64,000 bases of DNA from Lelliottia nimipressuralis (GTDB taxonomy: Bacteria > Pseudomonadota > Gammaproteobacteria > Enterobacterales > Enterobacteriaceae), in assembly GCF_004402045.1 (NCBI RefSeq), contig NZ_SOMG01000014.1:220795-284794 (forward strand). The letters are read 5' to 3'. The number at the start of each line of letters is the position of its first letter. Within the stretch, counting starts at the first letter, position 1. Both the position numbers and the translations under genes were made by a program. Shown here piece by piece: positions 29,869-39,856 of the stretch. The notes below the pieces were generated by a model. That model did not search any database. It was not told the origin of the DNA and saw only the letters and a list, made by a program, of their open reading frames with translations.

Positions 29869-31323
29869 ATGTACATCGGGATCGATCTTGGCACATCGGG
29901 TGTGAAAGCCATCCTGTTAAGCGAGCAGGGCGACGTGTTAGCAACGCAGACAGAAAAGCTGCAGGTTTCACGTCCGCATCCGCTGTGGTCGGAACAGGAT
30001 CCGGAGCAGTGGTGGCAGGCGACGGATCGTGCAATACAGGCCTTAGGTGAACAACACAGTCTGCGTGACGTCAACGCGCTGGGGATTGCCGGCCAAATGC
30101 ACGGCGCTACGCTGCTGGACAGTCAGCATCGTGTGCTCCGTCCAGCCATTCTCTGGAACGATGGCCGATGTGCAGAAGAGTGTGCACTTCTTGAGACGCG
30201 TGTTCCTGCCTCTCGCGAGATTACCGGCAACCTGATGATGCCCGGCTTTACTGCGCCTAAATTGCTGTGGGTTCAGCGCCACGAACCGGACATTTTCCGT
30301 CAGGTGGCAAAAGTTTTGCTGCCAAAAGATTATCTGCGCTTTCGTATGACGGGCGATTTTGCTTCCGACATGTCCGATGCCGCCGGCACGATGTGGCTCG
30401 ACGTGGCGAAACGTGACTGGAGCGAGGCGATGCTGGATGCCTGCCATCTGACTCGTGAACATATGCCCGCGCTGTTTGAAGGTAGTGAGGTGACAGGCAC
30501 ATTGCTGCCAGCGGTTGCTGAACGCTGGAATATGCCTGCCGTACCGGTAGTTGCCGGGGGCGGTGACAACGCGGCGGGGGCTGTCGGTGTCGGCATGGTT
30601 GAGGCAGGGCAGGCCATGCTTTCGCTGGGAACGTCTGGCGTCTATTTTGCCGTCAGCGACGGGTACCGCAGCAATCCTGAAAGCGCTGTGCACAGCTTCT
30701 GCCATGCCCTTCCGGGGAAGTGGCATTTGATGTCGGTGATGCTCAGTGCAGCATCTTGCCTGGACTGGGCGGCAAAGCTCACCGGCATGGCCGACGTTCC
30801 GGCGCTCATTTCCGCGGCCCAGCAGGCGAATGACGGTGCGGGTACAGTCTGGTTTTTACCGTATCTTTCTGGAGAGCGTACGCCGCATAACAACCCGGAA
30901 GCGAAAGGGGTGTTCTTTGGCTTAACCCATCAGCATGGCCCGGCTGAACTGGCGCGTGCGGTTCTGGAAGGCGTGGGGTATGCACTGGCCGACGGGATGG
31001 ACGTGGTGCATGACTGCGGCCTGAAACCGGCAAGCGTCACCCTGATAGGCGGCGGCGCGCGAAGCCCGTACTGGCGGCAGATGCTGTCCGATATCAGCGG
31101 GTTACAGCTGGATTTTCGCACCGGTGGCGATGTCGGGCCAGCGCTCGGTGCAGCGCGACTGGCGCAGATAGCCATGAACCCGGAAAAACCGCTTTCGCAA
31201 TTGTTGCCGCAGCTTACGCTTGAACAGGCGCATTTGCCTGACGCGGCACGCCATGCGCGTTACGCGGAAAGGCGCGACGTGTTCCGCAAAATCTATCAGC
31301 AGTTACTGCCGCTGATGTCGTAA
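29869..31323 (+). CDS. xylB: XylB, xylulokinase
   Basis: FGGY kinase of 484 residues, the E. coli length, making D-xylulose-5-P. The N-terminal phosphate loop is GIDLGTSGVKAILL; the catalytic aspartate lies in GGGDNAAGAVG; LIGGGARSPYWRQMLSDISG is the C-terminal FGGY signature. A ribosome site AAGGA lies a few bases upstream of 29869. Confidence 0.96.
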   Translation: MYIGIDLGTSGVKAILLSEQGDVLATQTEKLQVSRPHPLWSEQDPEQWWQATDRAIQALGEQHSLRDVNALGIAGQMHGATLLDSQHRVLRPAILWNDGRCAEECALLETRVPASREITGNLMMPGFTAPKLLWVQRHEPDIFRQVAKVLLPKDYLRFRMTGDFASDMSDAAGTMWLDVAKRDWSEAMLDACHLTREHMPALFEGSEVTGTLLPAVAERWNMPAVPVVAGGGDNAAGAVGVGMVEAGQAMLSLGTSGVYFAVSDGYRSNPESAVHSFCHALPGKWHLMSVMLSAASCLDWAAKLTGMADVPALISAAQQANDGAGTVWFLPYLSGERTPHNNPEAKGVFFGLTHQHGPAELARAVLEGVGYALADGMDVVHDCGLKPASVTLIGGGARSPYWRQMLSDISGLQLDFRTGGDVGPALGAARLAQIAMNPEKPLSQLLPQLTLEQAHLPDAARHARYAERRDVFRKIYQQLLPLMS

Positions 31324-31426
31324 ACACGCTTGTCCGACAGAGGCACGACGATGTCCTTTTTTGGTCTGTGCGTGCCTTCATTTCCTTGCCAGTATGGTGT
31401 CACACCCACTGGCGAGGAGAACCATC

Positions 31427-31966
31427 ATGTCACGCATTGCATTAATCAACATCGATACTCAGCAGTCATTCCATCATCGTCATTACTGGCAGGAAGACGA
31501 AATTCCTGCCTTTCAGCAGGCGATGCTGGGGCTGATTGAAGGCTGCAAAGCGCGCGGTATTCCGGTCGTTGATATTTTTCATGTTGATGAAGACGGCCCC
31601 TTCACGCTGCAAAGCGGCTATGTCAAACCGATGGCCTTTTTGCGTCATCAGCCGGATGTGGTTTTCCAGAAACACGTCCATAATGCCTTCACGGATACCG
31701 GGCTCGACCGCTGGCTGCGTGAACGTGATATCAACCAGCTGGTTATCTGCGGCATTCGTACTGAACAATGCTGTGAAACCACCGCACGGGTGGCATCCGA
31801 TCTGGGTTATGCTGTGACCTTTGTGAGCGAGGCAACGCTGACGTTTCCCATGACGTACAAGGGCATTACCCTTAGCGCAGCGGAAATTCGCCATCGTACC
31901 GAAACGGTACTGGCCGGGCGTTTTGCCGAGATTAAAACGGTAGCGGAGACGCTGGAGTCACTGTAA
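31427..31966 (+). CDS. Isochorismatase-family cysteine hydrolase
   Basis: Cytosolic hydrolase of 179 residues. The catalytic triad of the family is visible: D10 (INIDTQQSF), K82 (FQKHVHNAF) and C115 (GIRTEQCCETTA). Members act on amide, carbamoyl or vinyl-ether bonds (nicotinamidase, isochorismatase, N-carbamoyl hydrolases), so the substrate cannot be named. The start at 31427 has GAGGAGA upstream; a longer in-frame start at 31361 is not supported. Its stop overlaps the start of the next gene (TAATG), a sign of coupling with a regulator whose own N-terminus is DJ-1/PfpI-like. K-12 has yiaA and yiaB at this place instead. Confidence 0.85.
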   Translation: MSRIALINIDTQQSFHHRHYWQEDEIPAFQQAMLGLIEGCKARGIPVVDIFHVDEDGPFTLQSGYVKPMAFLRHQPDVVFQKHVHNAFTDTGLDRWLRERDINQLVICGIRTEQCCETTARVASDLGYAVTFVSEATLTFPMTYKGITLSAAEIRHRTETVLAGRFAEIKTVAETLESL

Positions 31967-32886
31967 TGCGCATCGACGTCTGGTTCGTGATGTTGCCTGG
32001 GGTGCTGTCATTAGATATGACGGGCCCGGCAGAGACCTTTGTGCTGGCTGGCGACGCGTTTCGTCTGCACTACATTGGCCCGCAACCTGAGGTTCCGACG
32101 TCGATAGGCCTGACGATGAGCGGCATTAAGCCGCTGCCCGAAAGTCTGCCTCCCGGCAGCCTGCTGGTCCTGCCGGGGGTGAGCGACTCCCGCTTTCAGT
32201 TCTCCACGCCGCAGGCGCAGCAGATTCAGCACTGGCTGATGCGCCTGCAGCCGCAGATCCAGCGCCAGGATATCACTGTGATGTGCGTTTGTTCAGGGGC
32301 ACTGCTGGCGGCGAAATCGGGCCTGCTGAATAACAGACAGTGCACAACCCACCATGACGTTATTAGCCGTCTGCGTACCGCGGCTCCCACGGCGACGATT
32401 AAAGAAAACCGGATATTTGTGCAGGATGAGAATATCTGGACCAGTGCCGGGATCACGTCGGGCATCGATCTGGCGCTGCATATGATTAACCGCCTGTGCG
32501 GCCCCGAAAAGGCGCTGACCGTGGCGCGTGAGATGGTGGTCTGGTTCCGACGTTCCGGTGACGATCCTCAGCTATCTCCGTGGCTACGCTACCGCAATCA
32601 TCTTCATCCGGCCATCCATCGGGCGCAGGATGCACTCACCGCCGAGCCGCAAAAAGCGTGGAGCGTGCCAGATATCGCCGCGCTGGCGCACGTCAGCCCG
32701 CGTCACCTTACCCGCCTTTTCCAGTTACATTTAGGGATTAGCGTTCGCGATTATCTGGAGCAGCTGCGTCTGGCGGTGGCGGAGCAGTGGCTATTGCAGG
32801 GGCGCGGTGTGGAACAAGCTTCACTGGCGGCAGGCTTCTCCTCTCCACGCCAGTACCATCGCGCCCGGCAGCGAAGCGTTAACTGA
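31966..32886 (+). CDS. GlxA-type AraC regulator (DJ-1/PfpI domain + HTH)
   Basis: 306-residue regulator: N-terminal DJ-1/PfpI-like domain (about 1-170, with an [10 protein letters not shown] segment and a [15 protein letters not shown] nucleophile-elbow-like turn) and a C-terminal AraC HTH (about 225-300; [29 protein letters not shown]). Members often control catabolism of amines, betaines or related nitrogen compounds. The 1-nt stop/start overlap with the hydrolase gene suggests they form one unit. Its 3' end overlaps wecH tail to tail by 8 nt. Confidence 0.85.
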   Translation: MRIDVWFVMLPGVLSLDMTGPAETFVLAGDAFRLHYIGPQPEVPTSIGLTMSGIKPLPESLPPGSLLVLPGVSDSRFQFSTPQAQQIQHWLMRLQPQIQRQDITVMCVCSGALLAAKSGLLNNRQCTTHHDVISRLRTAAPTATIKENRIFVQDENIWTSAGITSGIDLALHMINRLCGPEKALTVAREMVVWFRRSGDDPQLSPWLRYRNHLHPAIHRAQDALTAEPQKAWSVPDIAALAHVSPRHLTRLFQLHLGISVRDYLEQLRLAVAEQWLLQGRGVEQASLAAGFSSPRQYHRARQRSVN

Positions 32887-33874
32887 CGAAGCGGCGGGTG
32901 TCTATTTTTTGCAGCAGCATCGACAGCAGCAGGCTGACAATGAGCGTAGCGGCAAAAATCCAGATAATATCCAGCACCGGCCAGCTTTTTAGCTCTACGC
33001 CTCTTGTCCGCAGCGCGTGGATCACCAGTGCGTGAAAACCGTAAATCCCGAGAGAGTGCCGCGAGATCATACTCAGTACGGGCAGGGGACGCGTGTTCAG
33101 AGTGTTTTTGGCGAGCGTGAGCAGCGAAACGGCACAGATAAAGACCATTGGCCCACAATACAAATACCAGGTATCGGCAAAATTGCCGCGCCACTGCAGC
33201 TCATGTAGCGTCCCGCGCGCAATGACGATCACACCAGCAATAAACAGCGCCGCGCAGAGCCAGTTTAGACCGCGTTTTTGCGTGTCCATCATGCCGATAG
33301 CGCGCCCCAGCATGCCGTAAAGCACGTAGTAAAAGGTATCGCCGTTGATATAGAGGTTGACCGGCAACCATTCAAATCCGTCGATTTTCTGCGAGACCGT
33401 ATTCGGGTTGGCGATAATGCCGATCACCATCATCAGGGCCAGAAGCATTTTTCCGCTGACATTTTTCACCTGAATGAGGGGGGAGACCAGATAGATAACG
33501 ATAATGGCGAAGAAGAACCACAGATGATAGAACACCGGTTTTTGCAGCACGTATTTCAGCGATAGCCCGGCGTTAATTGAGGTGAACAGGGTGATATAGA
33601 CCAAGGCAATGGCACTGTAGAATCCCAGGCAGGCCGCGATACGAATGAAGTGCCTCGGTTGCGCGCTACGCTCGCCAAAAAAGAGAAAGCCGGAAATCAT
33701 AAAGAACAGCGGCACGCTGACGCGTGAAGCAGAGTTTAGAATATTGGCGATATCCCAGTTAACGGGGCTGATGCTGTGCGCATTTGTGATATACCAGGTC
33801 GTCGTGTGGATCATGACCACCATCAGACACGCTATTCCTCGCAGGTTATCAATCCAGTTAATTTTTGACTGCAT
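32879..33874 (-). CDS. wecH: WecH (YiaH), O-acetyltransferase for enterobacterial common antigen
   Basis: Inner-membrane acyltransferase-3 family protein of 331 residues with about ten hydrophobic helices. The N-terminal [19 protein letters not shown] segment carries the family R/H motif. In E. coli it O-acetylates GlcNAc residues of enterobacterial common antigen. Position next to ysaB and glyQ is as in K-12. Confidence 0.92.
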   Translation of the reverse strand: MQSKINWIDNLRGIACLMVVMIHTTTWYITNAHSISPVNWDIANILNSASRVSVPLFFMISGFLFFGERSAQPRHFIRIAACLGFYSAIALVYITLFTSINAGLSLKYVLQKPVFYHLWFFFAIIVIYLVSPLIQVKNVSGKMLLALMMVIGIIANPNTVSQKIDGFEWLPVNLYINGDTFYYVLYGMLGRAIGMMDTQKRGLNWLCAALFIAGVIVIARGTLHELQWRGNFADTWYLYCGPMVFICAVSLLTLAKNTLNTRPLPVLSMISRHSLGIYGFHALVIHALRTRGVELKSWPVLDIIWIFAATLIVSLLLSMLLQKIDTRRFVS

Positions 33875-34057
33875 CAGATCCTCGTATTCCCTGTAAATTG
33901 AGTGTGACTACCATTGTCCAAAAGTCTTCGTTTGGAAAATTCTGAGTTTTATTCAGCAGGCTTGTAGGGAGGCCGCGAGATTCGCAGAATGCCGGACCTT
34001 AATCTATAAAAGCTTTGATACTAAAAATAACAGCCACTGACCAGGGCGGTAATAAAA

Positions 34058-34363
34058 ATGATGATGAAGCGTGCGGCGTCACTCTTTCTGCTGGTAATCC
34101 TCGCGGGATGCAGTGCCCCACAAGAAGCCCCTGTGCAAAAAGCGCAGCAGGGCAAAATGAGCCCGGAGCGTTCACTAAATATGGAAGCGCTTTGCAAAGA
34201 TAGGGCTGCCCGACGTTATAACTCAGACGTTCAGGACATTGATGTCACCGGGTTTGTCCGCTTTCAGGGAAGCTATGAGCTGCGGGGCCATACGTCACGT
34301 AAAGAGGGCTTTGTCTGCTCGTTTGATGCGGACGGCCAGTTTTTACACCTCTCCATGCGCTAG
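34058..34363 (+). CDS. ysaB: YsaB, small lipoprotein
   Basis: 101-residue lipoprotein; the lipobox LAGC puts the lipidated cysteine at C18. The mature part has a conserved C-terminal FVCSFDADGQFLHLSMR. The function is unknown. The start could be either ATG at 34058 or 34061. K-12 has the same gene between wecH and glyQ. Confidence 0.85.
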   Translation: MMMKRAASLFLLVILAGCSAPQEAPVQKAQQGKMSPERSLNMEALCKDRAARRYNSDVQDIDVTGFVRFQGSYELRGHTSRKEGFVCSFDADGQFLHLSMR

Positions 34364-34523
34364 CCTGCTCGTATAATCAACAGCCAGACGTCCACGACGT
34401 TCTGGCTTAACTGCTTATTTCCCAATTTTCCCTAAACAACCCCGTTTCGTACTGTATATCTTGCAGCCAGCGGGTATACTGGTCCCTTCCATTTAAAACC
34501 ACACGTATCCAGCACGAAATACT

Positions 34524-35435
34524 ATGCAAAAGTTTGATACCAAGACCTTCCAGGGCCTGATCCTGACCTTACAGGATTACTGGGCTCGTCAGGGCTGTAC
34601 CATTGTTCAACCTTTGGACATGGAAGTCGGCGCCGGCACTTCACACCCGATGACCAGCTTACGCGCGTTGGGGCCAGAGCCAATGGCGACCGCGTATGTG
34701 CAGCCTTCCCGTCGTCCGACCGATGGCCGTTACGGTGAGAACCCGAACCGTCTGCAGCATTACTATCAGTTCCAGGTGGTGATTAAGCCATCACCAGACA
34801 ATATTCAGGAACTGTACCTCGGGTCGCTGAAAGAGCTGGGTATGGATCCAACCATTCACGACATCCGTTTCGTGGAAGATAACTGGGAAAACCCAACGCT
34901 GGGTGCCTGGGGTCTGGGTTGGGAAGTGTGGCTGAACGGAATGGAAGTGACCCAGTTCACTTACTTCCAACAGGTTGGCGGTCTGGAATGTAAACCGATC
35001 ACGGGTGAAATCACCTACGGTCTGGAGCGTCTGGCCATGTACATTCAGGGCGTAGACAGCGTTTACGACCTGGTCTGGAGCGACGGTCCGCTGGGTAAAA
35101 CCACCTACGGCGACGTGTTCCATCAGAACGAAGTGGAGCAATCCACCTATAACTTCGAATACGCGGACGTGGACTTCCTGTTCACCTGCTTCGAGCAGTA
35201 TGAGAAAGAAGCGCAGCAGTTGCTGGCGCTGGAGACTCCACTGCCGCTGCCTGCTTACGAGCGTATTCTGAAGGCCGCCCACAGCTTCAACCTGCTGGAC
35301 GCCCGCAAAGCCATCTCCGTGACTGAACGTCAGCGCTACATTCTGCGTATTCGTACCCTGACCAAAGCCGTTGCAGAAGCTTACTATGCGTCCCGTGAAG
35401 CCCTTGGCTTCCCGATGTGCAACCGAAACAAATAA
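34524..35435 (+). CDS. glyQ: GlyQ, glycyl-tRNA synthetase alpha subunit
   Basis: Catalytic class II subunit of 303 residues that activates glycine as part of the alpha2-beta2 enzyme. The [17 protein letters not shown] start and the motif-2-like [12 protein letters not shown] segment are typical. A TATACT hexamer at 34475-34480 may be its -10 element. It is followed after 9 nt by glyS. Confidence 0.97.
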   Translation: MQKFDTKTFQGLILTLQDYWARQGCTIVQPLDMEVGAGTSHPMTSLRALGPEPMATAYVQPSRRPTDGRYGENPNRLQHYYQFQVVIKPSPDNIQELYLGSLKELGMDPTIHDIRFVEDNWENPTLGAWGLGWEVWLNGMEVTQFTYFQQVGGLECKPITGEITYGLERLAMYIQGVDSVYDLVWSDGPLGKTTYGDVFHQNEVEQSTYNFEYADVDFLFTCFEQYEKEAQQLLALETPLPLPAYERILKAAHSFNLLDARKAISVTERQRYILRIRTLTKAVAEAYYASREALGFPMCNRNK

Positions 35436-35444
35436 GAGGCGGCC

Positions 35445-37514
35445 ATGTCTGAGAAAACTTTCCTGGTGGAAATCGGCACCGAAGAGCTGCCACCAAAAGC
35501 CCTGCGCAGCCTGGCTGAATCTTTCGCTGCGAACGTGACTGCTGAGCTGGATAACGCTGGCCTGGCACACGGTAAAATTGAGTGGTTTGCTGCCCCGCGT
35601 CGTCTGGCGCTGAAAGTGGCAAATCTGGCGGCGTCTCAGCCGGATCGTGAAGTGGAAAAACGTGGCCCGGCAATTGCCCAGGCGTTCGACGCGGAAGGCA
35701 AGCCGAGCAAAGCGGCTGAAGGCTGGGCGCGCGGTTGCGGCATCACCGTTGACCAGGCTGAGCGTCTGACCACCGACAAAGGCGAGTGGCTGCTGTATCG
35801 CGCCCATGTGAAAGGTGAGAGTGCAGAAGCGTTGCTGCCTGACATGATCGCCACCTCGCTGGCGAAGCTGCCAATTCCTAAGCTGATGCGCTGGGGCGCG
35901 TCCGACGTGCACTTCGTGCGTCCGGTTCATACCGTGACCCTGCTGCTGGGCGATACCGTCATCCCAGCCACCATCCTGGGTGTGGCGTCCGATCGTGTGA
36001 TCCGCGGCCACCGCTTTATGGGTGAACCGGAATTCACCATCGACAATGCCGACCAGTACCCGCAGATCCTGCTGGAGCGCGGTAAAGTTATTGCCGACTA
36101 CGAACAGCGTAAAGCCAAAATCAAAGCGGACGCAGAAGAAGCGGCGCGTCAGATTGGTGGTAACGCTGATTTGAGCGAAAGCCTGCTGGAAGAAGTGACC
36201 TCTCTGGTGGAATGGCCGGTCGTGCTGACCGCGAAGTTTGAAGAGAAATTCCTGGCCGTTCCGGCTGAAGCGCTGGTGTACACCATGAAGGGTGACCAGA
36301 AGTACTTCCCGGTCTATGCCAACGACGGCAAGCTGCTGCCAAACTTCATCTTCGTGGCGAACATCGAATCGAAAGATCCGATCCAGATTATCTCCGGTAA
36401 CGAAAAAGTGGTGCGCCCACGTCTGGCTGACGCCGAGTTCTTCTTCAACACCGACCGTAAAAAACGTCTGGAAGATCATCTCCCGCGCCTGCAAACCGTG
36501 CTGTTCCAACAGCAGCTGGGAACGCTGCGCGACAAGACCGACCGCATCGCGGAGCTGTCCGGCTGGATCGCCCGTGAAATCGGCGCAGACGTCAACCACG
36601 CGACGCGTGCGGGCCTGCTGTCCAAGTGCGACCTGATGACCAACATGGTGTTCGAATTTACCGACACCCAGGGCGTGATGGGCATGCACTACGCGCGTCA
36701 CGATGGCGAAGCGGAAGATGTGGCTGTTGCTCTGAACGAGCAGTATCAGCCGCGCTTTGCGGGTGACGAACTGCCGTCCAACCCGGTTGCCTGTGCGGTG
36801 GCGATTGCCGATAAGATGGACACCCTGGCGGGTATCTTCGGTATCGGTCAGCATCCGAAAGGCGACAAAGACCCGTTTGCGCTGCGTCGTGCTGCGTTGG
36901 GCGTGCTGCGTATCATCGTTGAGAAGAACCTGAACCTCGATCTGCAAACGCTGACCGAAGAAGCGGTGCGTCTGTACGGTGATAAACTGACCAACGCGAA
37001 CGTGGTGGATGATGTGATCGACTTTATGCTCGGTCGTTTCCGCGCGTGGTATCAGGACGAAGGTTACACCGTTGACACCATTCAGGCGGTGCTGGCGCGT
37101 CGTCCGACTCGTCCGGCAGATTTCGATGCACGCATGAAGGCGGTTTCCCACTTCCGTACGCTGGAAGCGGCATCTGCCCTGGCCGCAGCCAACAAGCGTG
37201 TATCCAACATCCTGGCGAAATCCGACGAGACGCTGAACGAGCGCGTGAACGCCGCGACGCTGAAAGAGCCGGAAGAGATTGCTCTGGCGATGCAGGTTGT
37301 AGTGCTGCGCGACAAGCTCGAGCCGTTCTTCGCGGAAGGTCGCTACCAGGAAGCGCTGGTGGAGCTGGCTGAACTGCGTGAAGTCATCGACGCCTTCTTC
37401 GAGAAAGTGATGGTGAACGTAGAAGATAAAGAGCTGCGTATTAACCGTCTCTCCATGCTCGAGAAACTGCGCGAGCTGTTCCTGCGCGTAGCGGATATTT
37501 CGCTGCTGCAGTAA
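35445..37514 (+). CDS. glyS: GlyS, glycyl-tRNA synthetase beta subunit
   Basis: tRNA-binding subunit of 689 residues. It starts [19 protein letters not shown]; the HD-like middle and a C-terminal anticodon-binding domain (DALR-like, [19 protein letters not shown]) are visible. AGAGGCGG precedes the ATG at 35445. It forms one operon with glyQ and ends at a strong terminator. Confidence 0.97.
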   Translation: MSEKTFLVEIGTEELPPKALRSLAESFAANVTAELDNAGLAHGKIEWFAAPRRLALKVANLAASQPDREVEKRGPAIAQAFDAEGKPSKAAEGWARGCGITVDQAERLTTDKGEWLLYRAHVKGESAEALLPDMIATSLAKLPIPKLMRWGASDVHFVRPVHTVTLLLGDTVIPATILGVASDRVIRGHRFMGEPEFTIDNADQYPQILLERGKVIADYEQRKAKIKADAEEAARQIGGNADLSESLLEEVTSLVEWPVVLTAKFEEKFLAVPAEALVYTMKGDQKYFPVYANDGKLLPNFIFVANIESKDPIQIISGNEKVVRPRLADAEFFFNTDRKKRLEDHLPRLQTVLFQQQLGTLRDKTDRIAELSGWIAREIGADVNHATRAGLLSKCDLMTNMVFEFTDTQGVMGMHYARHDGEAEDVAVALNEQYQPRFAGDELPSNPVACAVAIADKMDTLAGIFGIGQHPKGDKDPFALRRAALGVLRIIVEKNLNLDLQTLTEEAVRLYGDKLTNANVVDDVIDFMLGRFRAWYQDEGYTVDTIQAVLARRPTRPADFDARMKAVSHFRTLEAASALAAANKRVSNILAKSDETLNERVNAATLKEPEEIALAMQVVVLRDKLEPFFAEGRYQEALVELAELREVIDAFFEKVMVNVEDKELRINRLSMLEKLRELFLRVADISLLQ

Positions 37515-37535
37515 TGTGCCCGTTGTTACAAATGC

Positions 37536-37562
37536 TAAAAACCCGCTTCGGCGGGTTTTTTT
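37536..37562 (+). terminator. glyQS terminator
   Basis: ACCCGC-TTCG-GCGGGT stem with a UUCG-type loop, an upstream A run and a 7-T run. Confidence 0.9.
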
Positions 37563-37572
37563 ATGGGGCTTT

Positions 37573-37604
37573 TGTAGGCCGGATAAGCGCAGCGTCATCC
37601 GGCA
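37573..37604. repeat. REP element after glyS
   Basis: 32-bp palindrome running from tgtaggccggataag to cgtcatccggca, of the same family as those at 29.8 and 57.9 kb. Confidence 0.75.
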
Positions 37605-37607
37605 GGT

Positions 37608-37899
37608 TTAGCCGATCGCGATTGTGCCTTTATCCGTCTTCAGCCAGCGCGGTGCCCTTAGCGTATCGGCAAAGTAGCTGACCAGTTCGCACAGCAAATC
37701 TTCCATCACGATTTCAGATTGTCGCGGCAGTGAGCCGTTCATCAGCATCTGCGTAATCTCCTGACAGTAGCGCTCCAGTTCGGCCCGCCATTGAGATGCA
37801 ACAGGCCGTACGACACAGAGCCTGTGTCGCCAGTGAAGTGATTCAGGGTTCCAATCCCGGCACCTGATTTTGCAGGTGCGAAGAGAACTTACTGCTCAT
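37608..37899 (-). pseudogene. Decayed coding remnant of unknown family
   Basis: On the minus strand a frame ending at 37608 has coding character without a plausible start (...ELERYCQEITQMLMNGSL...ELVSYFADTLRAPRWLK...). Two other frames upstream also look protein-like: one from an ATG at 37899 (MSSKFSSHLQNQVPGLEP, then a stop) and one continuing GTLNHFTGDTGSVSYGLLHL. Joined through frameshifts they would make a protein of about 95 residues. The block also holds perfect stems at 37811-37829 (CGACACAG/CTGTGTCG) and 37860-37879 (GCACCTG/CAGGTGC). I do not recognise the family; it looks like the scar of a lost gene or element. Confidence 0.35.
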
Positions 37900-37983
37900 C
37901 AAAACAGGCGGCAACAGATTTGAGCTATGCCACTGAGGATATTACCATTTCTGGAAAGAGGCTCGCAAAATTACCGTCTGTTC

Positions 37984-38017
37984 CCCCTCACCCCAGCCTC
38001 TCCCAAAGGGAGAGGGA
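37984..38017. repeat. Dispersed palindromic repeat (copy 3)
   Basis: CCCTCACCCC then CCTCTCCC-AAA-GGGAGAGG (37997-38015). Same element as near 4.9, 44.1 and 47.0 kb. Confidence 0.7.
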
Positions 38018-38197
38018 GTATAAGTCGTCCAAAATTTAACCTTGAAACGTTCAACACATTACCGCTATCCTTATCCGCGTTAACTTTCTCGCGCTGGAGC
38101 GCCCCCCAAAAATGAACAAACACGACTGATGAATTTCGATCCTTGCTAAACGCCACCGCGTCGGCAGGGGATGTTTTGATTTCATTCAGGAGTGCTT

Positions 38198-39817
38198 ATG
38201 GCTCATTTTGCGCAGTCCCCTTCTTTTATTTTGCATCAGGTCACCTGTCAGTTTCCGACGGGCGATACTCTTTTTGGTCCGCTGAATCTAACGCTTGAAC
38301 CCGCCCTGTGCGCGCTGGTTGGCCGCAACGGCAGCGGAAAAACGCGTCTGTTGCGCATGCTGGCGGGGCTGGATGAACCGGCTACCGGTCATATTGAACG
38401 CTTTGGCTCACATGTCTATGTGGCGCAGCAGCACGCTATTTCTCCGCAGACGACGGTTGCGGAACTGCTCGGGTACGACGCGATTTTTGCGGCGCGTAAG
38501 CGCATTGATAGCGGCGATTACCAGCCTGACGATCTGGACACGCTCGACGGCCACTGGGATGTCGCCGAGCGTCTGAGCGAGGCGTTTATCAATGCGAAGC
38601 TCCCACCGTTTGACCCGGATAAACCTGCCGGTGAACTCAGCGGCGGCGAGCGTATTCGTGCCCTGCTGTGCGGGGCGTTTACGGCGGACGCGGACTTCCT
38701 GCTGCTGGACGAACCCACTAACCATCTGGACCGGCAAGGCCGGGCGTGGTTCTACGACCAGCTCAGTCGTTTTCAGGGCGGCGTGCTGGTGGCCTCCCAT
38801 GACCGCGAACTTCTTGAGCTGGTGCCGCGTATTCTTGAACTGAGCCCTTCGGGCCTGCGCAGCTACGGCGGGAATTATGCGGATTATCAAACCCAGCGCG
38901 ATGCCGAACAGCAGGCGGCCCGCGCGGCGCTGGAACATGCTGCAACCGAGCGCAAACGTACCCGGGCACGTATGCAAAAAGAGCATGCTGACAGCCAGCG
39001 GCGTTCGGCAAAGACATTACGCACCGTCGATACCCTGAATATCGCCTCGTTTGAGCGGGTCAAATATAAAGGTGCGGCAAAGGAACGGATCGGCGCCTGG
39101 AAAAAACAGCATAGCGATCAAAATGCGGTGCTGAACGCCGCGGTCAACAAGGCTCGCGAAAGGGTTGAAGAGGATAACCCGGTGATGTTTACCCTACCGG
39201 GAAGTCAGATCCCGGAGGGCAAACAGGTGCTGGTGCTGGAGGAGCTGGTGTTGCCGCATGTGCCTGTTCCACCCATCACCTGGCGCATGGACGGACCGAT
39301 GCGCGTGGCGTTAAAGGGACCCAACGGATGCGGAAAATCGACGCTGTTAAAAACGATCCTCGGCGAGATCGCCCCACGTTCAGGTATCTGTAAAGTTTCC
39401 GTCAGCTGTGCTTATCTCGACCAGCATCTGTCGCAGCTCGATCTTTCGCAGTCGGTCATGACGCATCTCAACTTGAGTCATACGCCTCTGGAAGAGGGGG
39501 TATTGCGCACCCGTTTAGCGCAGCTTCAGCTGGGGGCCGATAAAGTCACGCTCCCGCTGGCGGCGCTCAGCGGCGGGGAGCGTCTTAAGGCCGCCCTGGC
39601 CTGCGTGCTGTGGCGTGTGGAGGCCACGCAGCTTCTGCTCCTGGATGAACCGACCAACCATCTGGATCTGGCTTCGGTGCAGGCGATTGAAGCGGCGCTG
39701 GCCGGTTTCCCCGGGGCCCTGCTGGTGGTATCACACGATGAGGCTTTTTTAAGAGGATTAACATTAACGCATGAATGGGTCTGGGAAGAGGCGGGCTGGC
39801 GTTGTGATAGCCTTTAA
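38198..39817 (+). CDS. ABC-F family ATPase
   Basis: Soluble tandem ABC ATPase of 539 residues with no membrane segments. Domain 1: Walker A GRNGSGKT (near residue 50), signature LSGGERIRA, Walker B LLLDEPTNHLD; domain 2: GPNGCGKST, LSGGERLKA, LLLDEPTNHLD. Between them lies a basic helical linker (about residues 235-310, KRTRARMQKEH and RIGAWKKQHSD), the place of the P-site tRNA interaction motif. ABC-F proteins act on the ribosome (EttA, Uup, YheS) or protect it from antibiotics. Which subgroup this belongs to cannot be told by eye. The ATG at 38198 has AGGAG just upstream. This gene is not at the K-12 locus. Confidence 0.88.
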   Translation: MAHFAQSPSFILHQVTCQFPTGDTLFGPLNLTLEPALCALVGRNGSGKTRLLRMLAGLDEPATGHIERFGSHVYVAQQHAISPQTTVAELLGYDAIFAARKRIDSGDYQPDDLDTLDGHWDVAERLSEAFINAKLPPFDPDKPAGELSGGERIRALLCGAFTADADFLLLDEPTNHLDRQGRAWFYDQLSRFQGGVLVASHDRELLELVPRILELSPSGLRSYGGNYADYQTQRDAEQQAARAALEHAATERKRTRARMQKEHADSQRRSAKTLRTVDTLNIASFERVKYKGAAKERIGAWKKQHSDQNAVLNAAVNKARERVEEDNPVMFTLPGSQIPEGKQVLVLEELVLPHVPVPPITWRMDGPMRVALKGPNGCGKSTLLKTILGEIAPRSGICKVSVSCAYLDQHLSQLDLSQSVMTHLNLSHTPLEEGVLRTRLAQLQLGADKVTLPLAALSGGERLKAALACVLWRVEATQLLLLDEPTNHLDLASVQAIEAALAGFPGALLVVSHDEAFLRGLTLTHEWVWEEAGWRCDSL

Positions 39818-39824
39818 AACACAA

Positions 39825-39844
39825 GCCCCCGCAAAGGCGGGGGC
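39825..39844. terminator. Bidirectional terminator between ABC-F gene and yiaG
   Basis: GCCCCCGC-AAAG-GCGGGGGC perfect stem. On the minus strand it is followed by TTGTGTTTT, so it serves yiaG better than the ABC-F gene. Confidence 0.75.
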
Positions 39845-39856
39845 ATTCAAACTTCA

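Larger units (their letters stand above)
37515..38197. other. 683-bp gap between glyS and the ABC-F gene
   Basis: It holds, in order, the glyS terminator, a REP unit, the decayed minus-strand remnant, a dispersed palindrome (37984-38017) and an AT-richer stretch (38030-38190) that should carry the ABC-F promoter. No intact gene seen. Confidence 0.6.

Noticed and set aside
34791..37598. A 935-residue open frame antisense to glyQ and glyS
   Set aside because: It mirrors the codon bias of the two conserved synthetase genes, has histidine/glutamine/arginine-rich composition typical of an antisense shadow, and has no domain logic.
37848..37866. A T-arm-like segment (GGGTTCCAATCCC followed by GGCACC) suggesting a tRNA remnant or att site
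   Set aside because: The rest of the cloverleaf is missing, position 57 is not a purine, and it falls within the decayed coding block.
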